Source of the DNA: a virus
Direction: 5' to 3' (one strand)
IMG/VR virus record: IMGVR_UViG_3300014501_000868
Coordinates: 1-42,160 of that record
DNA: 42,160 bases
The translations under genes and the position numbers were made by a program. Below the pieces are notes generated by a model that saw nothing but the letters and a program-made list of their open reading frames with translations, was not told the DNA's origin and searched no databases. This document shows positions 33,809-42,160 of the stretch, in pieces; position 1 is the stretch's first letter; each line of letters begins with the position of its first letter.

Positions 33809-34311
33809 TCCCCGCCGGGATTGCCTTGTTCGACCAGCGTTGCTTGAACTTCAAAGTAATCGAGGGTTGCCCCGTCGGCGCTCACCACAACTGTGTTTCG
33901 TTGGGCCGACGGCAGATCCAGATCCATCGGGTAGCAATCGGGATCGATCTGGAAATGCAGAAGCGATGACCACGACGGAGCGCCCGATGGTATAGCGCTC
34001 ACGAGCAGCCAGAACAGATCGGCATACGTGCCGCCCGAGTCCTGCTCGGCCGCCCGCAGATAAAGCGAGAAGCGATGCGCGAAATGCAGCGCCCCGCCCG
34101 TGAGACGCCGCGGCGTGGTGCCGTGCCAGGCAACCAGGATCGAGCCGGGCGGCATCTGCAAGATGGCCAACCGCACGTTGTTGTCGGTGGCCAGCCCTTC
34201 CATGAAGGCCCGAATGTTGGCAGGGTCCCCGCCGCCCAGCGCCGCGACCAAGTCCGGGCAGGACTGGAGCGCAGTCACCCACTCGCCGAGTATGATTCGT
34301 GGATTGATCAC
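33805..34311 (-). CDS. Putative tail terminator or neck protein
   Basis: A 168-aa protein starting at the GTG at 34311, which overlaps the upstream stop (GTGA). This start is preferred to 34404, whose extra residues run inside the FII-like gene. The sequence has VINPRIILGEWVTALQSC at the start and ALHFAHRFSLYLRAAE, FQIDPDCYPMDLDLP further on. Its size and place, between an FII-like joiner and the tail tube gene, match lambda gpZ/gpU-type neck proteins that cap the tail tube. No clear motif; call is from position. Confidence 0.5.
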   Translation of the reverse strand: MINPRIILGEWVTALQSCPDLVAALGGGDPANIRAFMEGLATDNNVRLAILQMPPGSILVAWHGTTPRRLTGGALHFAHRFSLYLRAAEQDSGGTYADLFWLLVSAIPSGAPSWSSLLHFQIDPDCYPMDLDLPSAQRNTVVVSADGATLDYFEVQATLVEQGNPGGE

Positions 34312-34631
34312 GAGCGCTGGAGCAATGTCAGAGCGATCATGCCGTAGGCATCGGGCTGGCGCAGAGCCGTTACGACGTACTGCGAGCCCCAGGCAGTCAC
34401 CCAATCGCCCTTGGCCGGCGGATTCGCGAAGTCGGACGGATTGACTGAGATCTCCTCGAAGCTGGCCATCGCACCGGACTCTTCGGGCATGCGAGGGTGA
34501 CGGACGGCGGTGATCGTCCGTGGAGCGCCCACCTCCGCGCCTGCCTGCACCGGCTGATACACGACCGGTTCGCCGAACGTTTGTTGCATGACGGCGTTCG
34601 CCGCCGCATCGATTGCGGACCAGTCGGACAT
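34308..34631 (-). CDS. Head-tail joining protein, FII-like
   Basis: A 107-aa protein beginning MSDWSAIDAAANAVMQQTFG and containing VTAWGSQYVVTALRQPD. It has the small beta-barrel pattern of lambda gpFII-type joiners, which attach the tail to the filled head. The ATG overlaps the stop of the cement protein gene as TAATG. Position after the capsid and cement genes agrees. Confidence 0.6.
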   Translation of the reverse strand: MSDWSAIDAAANAVMQQTFGEPVVYQPVQAGAEVGAPRTITAVRHPRMPEESGAMASFEEISVNPSDFANPPAKGDWVTAWGSQYVVTALRQPDAYGMIALTLLQRS

Positions 34632-35431
34632 TACCCGAGCGTGATGACGCTGTAGTAAGCGGTCACAACCAGCGTGCCGTTGCCGGTGGCGAACGCAGCC
34701 GTGGCATTCGTGATGTCGATGCCGGTCGCTGCGGGCGGCTGGTAGCCAGCCGAAGGAGGAGCCAGCACGTTGACGCTCGCGGTGCCGCTGTTGACGGTCG
34801 CCGCGGCGAGGTTGCCAGCGTGCGGATTGACGCTGGTCCCGTGATACTGGAACGTCACCGCGCCGCCACCAGTGAAGTTCGTGCTGCCCGGCTTCGTCTG
34901 AATCACGAACTGGTCGGGCACAACTACCTGGCCCGCGAGCGGCGCGGGAATGACATTCACCGGCGCGCCATTCATGGCCTCGATCTGCGCGGCCGTAAGC
35001 ACCACGGTGATCTTCTGCAACAGGCTGGGGTCCATGTCGGACGAAGTCACCAGGCCGATTGAACAGAGGTTCAAGCGCACGCGGACGGTCGCGTCGCCGG
35101 TCAGGCCGCCCGGAGCGTTGACGCCACTAGCCTGTACAAGGTCGGCCACGCCGATCTCGCGGTTTCCGGGAGTCGTGGACGGCGATGCGGGTGGAGCGGA
35201 CGTGGCCACGAAGTTGACGTTGTCCCAGTAAACCTTGTCGCCGGGATTGAACGTGCTGGCATCCTTCGCGAGATCGAAGACGCCCCAAGTGACGATCTCC
35301 AGCGACGCGCCCGAAGCCGCATTGAATACCGCGACGCCGAAGATGTTTCCAGCAAGAACGCCCTGGCCGGTAACGACGGTGTAGGGCGCGGTGACCGTGA
35401 GGGTTTCCCCTCGGTGAACGTAGTTCTGCAT
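34631..35431 (-). CDS. Capsid cement/head decoration protein (DUF2190 N-terminal domain)
   Basis: A 266-aa protein. The first 120 residues follow the DUF2190 capsid cement pattern: MQNYVHRGETLTVTAPYTV, GVLAGNIFGVAV, VTWGVFDLAKD and PGDKVYWDN. The C-terminal 130 residues form an extra beta-rich domain (QYHGTSVNPHAGNLAAA, VNVLAPPSAGYQPPAA) that may project from the capsid. It stabilises the shell after expansion. AAGGAGA precedes the ATG at 35431; the longer frame from 35578 runs into the capsid gene and is rejected. Confidence 0.75.
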   Translation of the reverse strand: MQNYVHRGETLTVTAPYTVVTGQGVLAGNIFGVAVFNAASGASLEIVTWGVFDLAKDASTFNPGDKVYWDNVNFVATSAPPASPSTTPGNREIGVADLVQASGVNAPGGLTGDATVRVRLNLCSIGLVTSSDMDPSLLQKITVVLTAAQIEAMNGAPVNVIPAPLAGQVVVPDQFVIQTKPGSTNFTGGGAVTFQYHGTSVNPHAGNLAAATVNSGTASVNVLAPPSAGYQPPAATGIDITNATAAFATGNGTLVVTAYYSVITLG

Positions 35432-35459
35432 GATCTGTTCTCCTTTTCCTGTTGAAGTT

Positions 35460-37610
35460 CTAGGCGCCCACGCTCTTTTGCAGGCCGCGATAATCGATTG
35501 CCGCCGCGCCGAAGTCCATGCGCGCCTTGATCTCGACGCCGTCCACTTCGAAGCCCTGGCGGGTTTCGATGTAAACACCCTGCTGCCCTTCGAGATAGCA
35601 GTATTCGAGCGTATCGATCAGCGCGGGATCGGTGAACAAGAACCAGTTGGTCGCCGTGCCGGTGGTGTTATCGAGACGCGGCTCGACAACCGGGACGAGC
35701 GAACGGACCCACTCGGGCACAACCTTGGTCTGATCGGACGACGCGATGTTGATCGGGTAGATCAACTGGAGCGCGTAAGTTTCGAGCGACGGCGGCACCG
35801 CCATGAAGCGGGGCACCAGGTCGAGCGGCGTCCCCTGCGGAGCCTTCTGGAGCCGCATCTGCACGCGCGCCTTGGCCAGCGCCGTCAGCGGGGCAGCGTT
35901 GGTCACGGTGGGATCGATGCTGCTGGCCACCCCGCTCAGCAGGTTGTTGTGCGCCGCGTGGAAAATGGCCTTGTTGTCCAGCGTCATCACCACGTTCGCC
36001 GTGATGAGAGCCCAGACCGTGTTCGATTCAAGCTGCGCAGCGGCGACGCCCAGAATCGCCGGGATGCGGGTGAGCGCCTGAAGATCGTCGTTGATGATGA
36101 CCTTGCGCGTGATGGCCACGACCTCGCCGAAAGTCTGAAGCGAGTAGTTCGTGTTCATGTCGGTGAGGTTCGCCCGGTGGTACTCGCCCTTTTCATTCAA
36201 CTGCTGGAGGGCCGGCGCATCGCTCAACTGAACGCGATTGATCGGCTTGAAGTCGGGCGCGGTGACCTGACGGCAGAAGGGCTGGAAGGTTCGCGGGTAA
36301 GCTTCGTAAGCCTGGCGCAGCGTCTTGTTGGCGACGTTGGCGAGGATCGCAGGGAAGTCCGAAGTCGATTCCGCGCCGCCCCCGAAGAACTCCGCGCCCC
36401 GGCTCGGCGCTTGCAACGCCAGTTCAGCGATGCGGTTCTTGTTCATTCCCCGGTGGTTGATGCCGCGGATTTCAAGGGACTCGCGCGCCATCTCCATGAG
36501 CGACAGACCCACGTACTCTCGCCCCATCTCCTCGGCGCGCCGCTGGTGGTCCTGGCCGCACCCGCTCAGCGGTTCGCCGGTCTTGGGATGCTTCGCAAGG
36601 AAGAACTTCGGGTCGTGGCGCAGCAGCATCGCGCACTGCATCGCGGCCAGCCGGGTTTCCCCGCCGTCGCGGGTGATGCTGAGTTCACTGCGAATCGGCA
36701 GCTCGCGCCCGCCCACGCCCTCCTGCCCCTTCGCGCTCAGCGCCGCGAATGCGTCGACGCTGAACTGATCGGCCGTCTTGCCATCGGCGATGGCTTTACG
36801 GACAAAGTCATCTCCGAGAATAGATTTGAAGCGAGTAGCGCGATGTTCGATTTCGACAACGCGCTCTCGCTCCAGCTTTACCGCCTCACCGCGCGCCGCG
36901 GCGAGGTCCTGCTCGTTCACACGGGCCTCTGTGCCCGCCTGCGTAGTGGTTTCTGCCATGGCAGGTTTCTCCTTTTGTGGGCTGATTGCCCGTGCTGCTT
37001 CGCCGCCCGTTGTTTGGGCGGCCAAGAACGTTGTGCTGAAATCGGCCGGGATCGGAACAACCGAAATCTCGAACGGCTCCCAGTCGGTCGCCGTGAACAT
37101 GCCGATCTCGTTCGGGTTGCTGTAGGCCGGCTTGCCTTCCGGCATGCCCGCGGTCTGGGCCTGGACTTTCGTTTTCTCCCGGCTGTAGATCCATGCTCCG
37201 AAACTCAGGTTCTGCACGATCCCGCTGGACACCTTGCGGAACAGATCAGCGCCGTCCTGATCTCCCAGATCGAACTTCAGCGTTGCCATCCCATTCGCAC
37301 CGTCGGCCCACGCTTTGTTCACGACGCCGACTTGCGCCTTCGTCCCCGCCTTCCCGGCGGCCACGGACTTGTAATCGTCGCCGGTGAAGTGGGTGTCGAA
37401 GATGGGCGCGCCGGCGTTCAGCCGGTCCAGGCGCGCACCGTCCATGTCGAGCGTGAGCATATACGGCTCGCCCGTATCGGGATCTTTCCTCGGGACCTGC
37501 GCGCCGGTGTACCAGATGACATCGATCGTGCCGTCCTTGTCGTTCGCCGTGCTGGCAACGGGCTTGGCATCCGAGGCGGCGAAAAACTCAAGCGCCTGAC
37601 TTTCTTTCAT
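35460..37610 (-). CDS. Prohead protease / major capsid protein fusion
   Basis: A 716-aa protein carrying protease, scaffold and shell on one chain. Residues 1-195 resemble HK97/U35-type prohead proteases: GAPIFDTHF with His74, VSSGIVQNLSFGAW with Ser136, and the closing EISVVPIPAD. A Glu/Ala-rich helical stretch (about 215-265) looks like the scaffold or delta domain. From about 320 to the end is a major capsid domain (FVDPALIDTLE-like segment at about 640-680, and a C-terminal GVEIKARMDFGAAAIDYRG). Self-cleavage would free the shell subunit. The start at 37610 has GAGAGG upstream; 37670 is rejected because it overlaps the portal gene. Such fusions are known but uncommon. Good confidence. Confidence 0.82.
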   Translation of the reverse strand: MKESQALEFFAASDAKPVASTANDKDGTIDVIWYTGAQVPRKDPDTGEPYMLTLDMDGARLDRLNAGAPIFDTHFTGDDYKSVAAGKAGTKAQVGVVNKAWADGANGMATLKFDLGDQDGADLFRKVSSGIVQNLSFGAWIYSREKTKVQAQTAGMPEGKPAYSNPNEIGMFTATDWEPFEISVVPIPADFSTTFLAAQTTGGEAARAISPQKEKPAMAETTTQAGTEARVNEQDLAAARGEAVKLERERVVEIEHRATRFKSILGDDFVRKAIADGKTADQFSVDAFAALSAKGQEGVGGRELPIRSELSITRDGGETRLAAMQCAMLLRHDPKFFLAKHPKTGEPLSGCGQDHQRRAEEMGREYVGLSLMEMARESLEIRGINHRGMNKNRIAELALQAPSRGAEFFGGGAESTSDFPAILANVANKTLRQAYEAYPRTFQPFCRQVTAPDFKPINRVQLSDAPALQQLNEKGEYHRANLTDMNTNYSLQTFGEVVAITRKVIINDDLQALTRIPAILGVAAAQLESNTVWALITANVVMTLDNKAIFHAAHNNLLSGVASSIDPTVTNAAPLTALAKARVQMRLQKAPQGTPLDLVPRFMAVPPSLETYALQLIYPINIASSDQTKVVPEWVRSLVPVVEPRLDNTTGTATNWFLFTDPALIDTLEYCYLEGQQGVYIETRQGFEVDGVEIKARMDFGAAAIDYRGLQKSVGA

Positions 37611-37623
37611 GTGAGCCTCTCTT

Positions 37624-39306
37624 CTACGAGCGATAAATTCTGGAGGGCGAATCCCAGGACCGCGAGGCACCTACACCAGCCAGCAATTCGGTGATGGCCG
37701 CGACGTCGCCAGCCTCATTCGAAACCCCGGCCGGGCGCGGCGGAGCGGCAACCGCGGCCTTTGAACTCGGCGTGCGCTCCTCGGATGCGGCGGGCTGCTC
37801 CTGGCCCCGATCAGTGACGTTGCGCGGGTCGCAATCCAGAATGATTTCGAGCTTGTCGAGCACCTTGTTGATGCGCGCGATCTTCTGTAACCGCTCTTCC
37901 GGGTCGTAGCCGTTGCGCGAGATCGCTTCGAACAGATCGAGCGTCCCCGTGCGAATCATCTTCAGTTCCGCGGCCGCGTCCTTCACCGGATCGACGCTCT
38001 CGAACTTCGGCGCGGTCCACTGCACCGCGTGGACGGCGACCTTCGGATCATCAAGTGCCTTCTGTGGAATCTTGCCCTGGAGGATCAGCGTGTCCACGAA
38101 GCGCCGCCACACCGGCATACAGAAGAGCGGGATCAGGGTCAGCCACCGGTAAGCCTCAACGGTGTTGCGGAACCCCAACATGCCGCCGCGCCAGGAGGAG
38201 TAATTCACCTGCGACATGTCGCCCGTGCCCAGCTCGTAGGGCAGGCCAATGCCCGCCATGATCCCCTGCAACTCGGTCATCTTGTACTCGCGGTAACCGC
38301 CCGCGGCCGGAGGGTTGTTGAACTTGATCTCCTGGCCGGGCTTCAGGTACTCGACCATTCCAGGTTGGAAAGTTTCCACCGGAGCTTTAGTGACAGGGTC
38401 GGTGCCGGAGATGCCCAGCGGGTCGCCCTCGATGCCTTCCGGTTGCTGCACGAAGGCGGTGACGCACGCCTCCACCTTTTTGCGCACGCGCTCCGCGTCG
38501 CAGTAATCATCGAGATCCCGGAGCGCCATCATCACGGGTGACAGCCACGGCACGCCCCGGACCTGGCCAGGCCGCAGCACGCGATAGACGTGCATGATCT
38601 GATCGGCCGGCACTGGCTGGCTGATGATTCCGCCGCGCGGATTGAGGATCAGCACGCCGCCCGGGTGATACGTGAACAGCCAGTAAGCGACGCGGCGTCC
38701 GAGGTCGTCAAACTGCACGCCCTCCATCACGTGGCCGTTGACCAGCCCCATCGTTCGGGACTGATCTAGGAAGTCGGCTTCGAGCATTTGAAGCTGAAGC
38801 GGAACGCGCAACCCAGCGGCAGCAAGACGCGGGCGGAACCGCAGAATGGCTTCACCGCTCTCTGCCATGGTGCGGACCGCCAAGGTCTGCATGCCATAAA
38901 AGTCCAGCCGCTGCGGAGTGTCGCAGGCGTCCGCGAAGAACGGCCACTCCGCGTCGATGATCTTGTCGATCGCGGCGTTTCCGGTCTTGGCTTTCGGAAC
39001 GATCCCTGTTCCGACGACGTTGCCAGACAACTCTTCAATCGAGCGCGCCGCATACGGATTGTTCCGGATAAGATCGCGGCTACGGTTGCGGAGCCAGGTC
39101 AGCGACCCCATCAGCTCGACGTTGGCGTCCGTCGAGGCGGCGTACCACCCATGGGCGCGCCGGCCTGCGGTTGCGCCTTCGTAACGGAATCGTTGCGCGT
39201 GCCGCTCCAGGTAGTCCTGGGTCAGTTCCAGCGCCACGCGATTCCGCACGCGTTGGAGCGCGAGCCGTGGCGCGACAACGCCGATGGCTCTGTCGAGAAG
39301 ATTCAT
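37624..39306 (-). CDS. Portal protein (lambda gpB family)
   Basis: A 560-aa dodecameric portal subunit, the DNA gate of the head. Lambda-family marks: RRAHGWYAASTDANVELMG near residue 48, LRNRSRDLIRNNPYAARSIEE, LQMLEADFLDQ and the turn SYSSWRGGM-like segment (NYSSWRGGMLGFRN). The C-terminal 60 residues are Ala/Pro/Glu-rich and probably flexible. The ATG overlaps the preceding small gene's stop by 4 bp. It lies in the usual order after terminase and gpW-like joiner. Confidence 0.9.
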   Translation of the reverse strand: MNLLDRAIGVVAPRLALQRVRNRVALELTQDYLERHAQRFRYEGATAGRRAHGWYAASTDANVELMGSLTWLRNRSRDLIRNNPYAARSIEELSGNVVGTGIVPKAKTGNAAIDKIIDAEWPFFADACDTPQRLDFYGMQTLAVRTMAESGEAILRFRPRLAAAGLRVPLQLQMLEADFLDQSRTMGLVNGHVMEGVQFDDLGRRVAYWLFTYHPGGVLILNPRGGIISQPVPADQIMHVYRVLRPGQVRGVPWLSPVMMALRDLDDYCDAERVRKKVEACVTAFVQQPEGIEGDPLGISGTDPVTKAPVETFQPGMVEYLKPGQEIKFNNPPAAGGYREYKMTELQGIMAGIGLPYELGTGDMSQVNYSSWRGGMLGFRNTVEAYRWLTLIPLFCMPVWRRFVDTLILQGKIPQKALDDPKVAVHAVQWTAPKFESVDPVKDAAAELKMIRTGTLDLFEAISRNGYDPEERLQKIARINKVLDKLEIILDCDPRNVTDRGQEQPAASEERTPSSKAAVAAPPRPAGVSNEAGDVAAITELLAGVGASRSWDSPSRIYRS

Positions 39307-39494
39307 TCAGGCACATCGGAGCCGAAGTATTCTGCGCCCGGCCTTTCGGGCAGTCCCTGCCGAAGCTCCTTGATGATCAAGTTCAATGCCGTTTCGCTGA
39401 TGACCACGTACCGCGCGCCCTCGGGATCATCCGCGGCTGCGCCTTGGCGCGGCGAGCGTTCGAGCGAGTCGATGAGTTCCGGCAGCCTCGTCAT
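39303..39494 (-). CDS. Small hypothetical phage protein
   Basis: A 63-aa protein (MTRLPELIDSLERSPRQG, then YVVISETALNLIIKELRQG), mostly helical, between the gpW-like joiner and portal. The ATG at 39494 is 2 nt after the upstream stop; a GTG at 39503 is an alternative. Function unknown; it overlaps the portal start by 4 bp, so it is translationally coupled. Confidence 0.5.
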   Translation of the reverse strand: MTRLPELIDSLERSPRQGAAADDPEGARYVVISETALNLIIKELRQGLPERPGAEYFGSDVPE

Positions 39495-39496
39495 TA

Positions 39497-39751
39497 TCAC
39501 CACCGGTCGTCCAACGTTGGACCAGTCGGGCCGTCTCCACGCTGGTGTTGCGCGAGCGTCACGCGGCTCCCCGGCTTCCCGCTGGTCTGCCGAATATCCT
39601 CTTCAATCTCGGCTTTGGCCTTGCGGAGATCGTCGACGGAGCGATAGGTCACCTCGCGCCCGTCCGGGAACCGCACCTTCAACGTAGGATTGCCGAGCGC
39701 CTGGTTGACCGCGTCCAGGTTCGCTTGCAACTGTGGAATCGTTAACGCCAC
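39497..39751 (-). CDS. gpW-like head-tail joining protein
   Basis: An 84-aa protein with the gpW pattern: LTIPQLQANLDAVNQALG, KVRFPDGREVTYRSVDDLRK (a beta hairpin followed by a helix) and AEIEEDIRQ. gpW sits beneath the portal and stabilises packaged DNA. The GTG at 39751 follows the terminase stop by 1 nt, with GGGAGAAG upstream, and is preferred to 39775. Confidence 0.75.
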   Translation of the reverse strand: MALTIPQLQANLDAVNQALGNPTLKVRFPDGREVTYRSVDDLRKAKAEIEEDIRQTSGKPGSRVTLAQHQRGDGPTGPTLDDRW

Positions 39752-39752
39752 G

Positions 39753-41654
39753 TCAGCTTCTCCCAAACCAGTCACGCCGTGGTACCCATCCGTCCGCGCG
39801 CTCTTGAGTTCGTCCCTCGACAGGCCGTTCAGATTGTTCGGCCTGGGCCACGATGACCGCCGGAGGAATCGACTGCATCTCTTTTCTACGCGACCGCCCC
39901 ATCTGCGCGAAGCGATCGCAGTAGACGGTCAGCTTCAAACCGCTTGCATAGAGCGCGTGCAGCGCGGCGTAAGCGTACACGCGGCAGTCCAGCGCTTCGT
40001 TCCGCGCCGTCGGCGGCTTCCGCCACTCCTGCTTGGGATAGCCGTGGTGGTAGCGCGTGTACTTCTTCTCGGCCGTGAGTTGATCGAAATACTCCTGGTC
40101 GCGGCCGATCGGGAAGTGGCAATAGCCAGGCCCCGGCTCCTGGATCTTCAGCCGGTCATAAAGCGCCGTCTTTGCGGCATCCACTCCGACCATGAAGAAC
40201 GGAGTCTGGTTCTTCCGGCTCGGCTTGCGCGGCCAGATTGGAGACTCGCCGGCGCGTCCCTTGACGGCATAGACGCGGCGCGCATAACGGTCGCGCGTGA
40301 ACCGCAGCACCGTGGCATCCTTGAATCCGCAATCGATGCACGCCGTAACGATTCGCAGCGGCTGACCGGAGTCGTGCATGCACTCGGACAGGAGCAAGCC
40401 TTCCAGGTGATCCCACACTTCTTTGCGAGTGACATCGCCCGGGATCACATGATGCGCGATCGACCAGGATTCTTCGTCGCGGCCCCAGCCGACGATCTCC
40501 ACCTCGAGCCGGTCGGCCTGCACGTCGACTCCCGCCGTGACCAACGCGACGCCATCCGGGGCCTCCGCTTCAAACGGCTCGCAGCGATTCCACAACGCTC
40601 GGGCATCGGTCGGCACTTCGTGATGCTCTTCCCACAACTCCGCGAGCACCGTGTTCATGAACGCCTTGAGCGTCTCCGGCGACTTCTTTGCCGCGATGAA
40701 CTCGGTGGCGATCGAACCCCACGCGCGCTTCAGTGAGACCAACTGTGAGATGCGGAAGCCCGGAATCGGCGAGGATGGATTCTGCGCGCGATATTCGCCA
40801 CGCTCCACGATCCACGGTTTCTGGTGGTGCGGAATGAGCTCGCGGCAGCCCGCGCAGCGGTACATGGCATCTTCGGGTTTCCCGTCGGGCCAAACCAGAC
40901 CCGGTCCCGTTCCGTCTCCGAGCACGAGCACCTGGTAGTGTCCGCACTTGGGGCACGGCACGAAGTAATCGCGCTGGTCGCTTTCGATCCAAGCCTGTTC
41001 GATCCGGCTGACGCCCTTGATCGTCGGCGTGGACGCCATGACGATCTTCTTGTTGTGCTGGAACTCCGCGGTGCGTTGGACGGCCAGCGAAACCGGATCG
41101 CCCTCCGTGCCGGCGCTTGCCGGATAGCGGTCCACCTCATCAAGGAGCGCGTATCGGATCGGCCGCATGGCAAGACCGGACGGCGAGATCGCTCCAGTGA
41201 ACGTGATGTGCCCCGCGCCGTTGACGAACACCTTGTGCAGCGTCGTGTTGTTGGAGTCGCGCGATTTGACGGGAGCGATCTTCCCGCGCAGGCTCGGCGT
41301 GCTCTTGAACATCGGCGCCACGCGGTCCTTCGAGAGCGCCTTGGCATCCTCGGTGCGTGGTTCCACCACCAGCACCGGTCCCGGGTCGACATCGGCGATG
41401 AAGCCGAGGAAGTTCAGTAGGACCTCGGTCTTCATCATCTGCGCCGCCGACAGCAAGACCACCTGGCGGCACGGATGGGCGGGGCTGAGCACGTCCATCG
41501 GCTCCCGCTGGTAATGCCGGGTGCGCCACTGGCCCCGCTCGGCCGCCGCGCCGCCGGTGAGGACGCGATTCTCGTCGGCCCACTGCGAGACCAGAATGTC
41601 TCGCGGCGGCAGCATCGCCGCTGCACCGACCTCGTGAATGGAAAACGGTTGCAT
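39753..41654 (-). CDS. Terminase large subunit (GpA family)
   Basis: A 633-aa DNA packaging motor and nuclease. The N-terminal ATPase has a Walker-A-like VLLSAAQMMKTE, and Walker B YALLDEVDRYP. Then comes a zinc-finger-like insertion (CPKCGHYQ and CAGCRELIPHH). The nuclease part begins at TAGVDVQADRLEVEIVGWG and contains ACIDCGFKD and the late NEALDCRVYAYAALHAL typical of GpA. Length fits lambda gpA (641 aa). It follows the small subunit by 2 nt and precedes gpW. It cuts concatemers and drives packaging through the portal, which predicts cos-type ends for this phage. Confidence 0.92.
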   Translation of the reverse strand: MQPFSIHEVGAAAMLPPRDILVSQWADENRVLTGGAAAERGQWRTRHYQREPMDVLSPAHPCRQVVLLSAAQMMKTEVLLNFLGFIADVDPGPVLVVEPRTEDAKALSKDRVAPMFKSTPSLRGKIAPVKSRDSNNTTLHKVFVNGAGHITFTGAISPSGLAMRPIRYALLDEVDRYPASAGTEGDPVSLAVQRTAEFQHNKKIVMASTPTIKGVSRIEQAWIESDQRDYFVPCPKCGHYQVLVLGDGTGPGLVWPDGKPEDAMYRCAGCRELIPHHQKPWIVERGEYRAQNPSSPIPGFRISQLVSLKRAWGSIATEFIAAKKSPETLKAFMNTVLAELWEEHHEVPTDARALWNRCEPFEAEAPDGVALVTAGVDVQADRLEVEIVGWGRDEESWSIAHHVIPGDVTRKEVWDHLEGLLLSECMHDSGQPLRIVTACIDCGFKDATVLRFTRDRYARRVYAVKGRAGESPIWPRKPSRKNQTPFFMVGVDAAKTALYDRLKIQEPGPGYCHFPIGRDQEYFDQLTAEKKYTRYHHGYPKQEWRKPPTARNEALDCRVYAYAALHALYASGLKLTVYCDRFAQMGRSRRKEMQSIPPAVIVAQAEQSERPVEGRTQERADGWVPRRDWFGRS

Positions 41655-41656
41655 CT

Positions 41657-42160
41657 CTACAGACCCGCGTCCGCGACTGCCTTGCTCACCTTCCGCAGTG
41701 CCGCTGAAACCTCGGCCACCAACATTCGATGAATCGCCTTCTCGTCATCCACCGCCGCGAGCATCGGCGCGAGGCGATCCGGCATGGCCATCAATCCGTC
41801 CTTGACGATCGAAGAAAACCCTGCGGCATACTCGGCCGCACGCGCCGCCGGGATCAGCTTTCCGGCGCGCTCCTCGTATTCCAGTTGGGCGGTCCGCGCC
41901 GCGAAGCTCTCCTTCACCGCCCGCGCCCGCAGGTACGCAGTGACCGGATCGCCCGATGCAACAGGCGACTCGTGCATCGGCGAGGGCGCGGCCGGGCTCG
42001 GCTTGTGAATCGTCTGCCCGGCGAACGTGTTCTTCGCCCACTCCTGGTTGGCGCGTTCGGCGTCGATGGTCCCGTCCGCGAGCGTCGTGATCCGCTTGCT
42101 GGAGATCGCCTTCTGGACGGCGGTCAGGCTGCACCCGCGCATCCGGGCGTACGCCCTAAG
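41657..42160 (-). CDS. Terminase small subunit (Nu1-like), 5' end cut by the window
   Basis: The frame is open to the right window edge, so the gene starts outside. The visible 167 residues begin with a helix-turn-helix, ARMRGCSLTAVQKAISSKRI, with a typical TLADGTIDAERANQEW wing, which would bind the packaging (cos) site. The C-terminal half is helical (AAEYAAGFSSIVKDGL, ALRKVSKAVADAGL) and should bind the large subunit. The ATG at 42142 would remove the first helix and is therefore not the start. It ends 2 nt before the large subunit. Confidence 0.8.
   Translation of the reverse strand, partial: LRAYARMRGCSLTAVQKAISSKRITTLADGTIDAERANQEWAKNTFAGQTIHKPSPAAPSPMHESPVASGDPVTAYLRARAVKESFAARTAQLEYEERAGKLIPAARAAEYAAGFSSIVKDGLMAMPDRLAPMLAAVDDEKAIHRMLVAEVSAALRKVSKAVADAGL

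Noticed and set aside
35430-37694. Plus-strand open frame of 754 codons
   Set aside because: It is antisense to the protease/capsid fusion. It is rich in Arg, Leu, Val and His with no domain, and arises from the codon bias of the GC-rich true gene.
1-42160. CRISPR array or insertion sequence
   Set aside because: No regularly spaced direct repeats and no transposase-like ORF with terminal inverted repeats were seen on reading the window.

Overview
This 42 kb window is GC-rich and consists of most of the late region of a lambda-like, long non-contractile-tailed (siphovirus) prophage, interrupted by blocks of accessory genes that look like anti-phage defence. It suggests a high-GC Gram-negative host. 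The proteins have an environmental flavour that could fit Acidobacteriota or Proteobacteria, but nothing in the window (no rRNA, tRNA or host housekeeping gene) settles this, so the taxonomy is low confidence.

Layout. Plus strand, left edge: the 3' part of a UvrD/Rep-type SF1 helicase (2-1486), followed by a tyrosine recombinase (1556-2809). Everything else except one gene is on the minus strand and reads from right to left in classic lambda late-gene order. Head genes: small terminase (41657-42160, cut by the window edge), large terminase GpA, gpW-like joiner, a small protein, lambda-type portal, a protease/major-capsid fusion, a capsid cement protein, an FII-like joiner and neck proteins. 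Tail genes: tail tube (32596-33624), a G/T-type tail assembly chaperone pair in overlapping frames (31566-32587), a gpG/gp10-like tail completion protein, tape measure (25584-29498), beta-helix fibre (23391-25547), an M-like tail-tip protein, a 1469-aa tail-tip/hub fusion (14534-18943) and a 1272-aa terminal tail protein (5061-8879). No lysis cassette, repressor or replication module other than the helicase is visible.

Four accessory insertions separate the tail genes. (1) 2922-4782: an HD-domain dNTPase-like hydrolase plus a YwgA/DUF4065-like partner. (2) 9196-14219: a DNA methyltransferase, a protein with both an HSP90/MORC-type and a histidine-kinase-type ATPase domain, and a receiver-domain protein with a histone-like tail. 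This is the most novel candidate system in the window. (3) 19113-22667: a three-gene ABC-3C-type system (DUF4297/Cap4-like nuclease, middle component, coiled-coil ABC ATPase with a zinc hook-like insert). (4) 30184-31299: a single plus-strand gene of unknown function.

How they work together. The phage genes form a nearly continuous leftward morphogenesis operon with many ATGA/TAATG overlaps. The cargo modules have their own tight internal coupling (4-8 bp overlaps or direct abutment) and are set apart from the phage genes by 170-320 bp spacers. They therefore look like independently expressed units placed at permissive junctions between tail genes, which could protect the lysogen from competing phages. 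All functions are read from motifs by eye; no database search was run.
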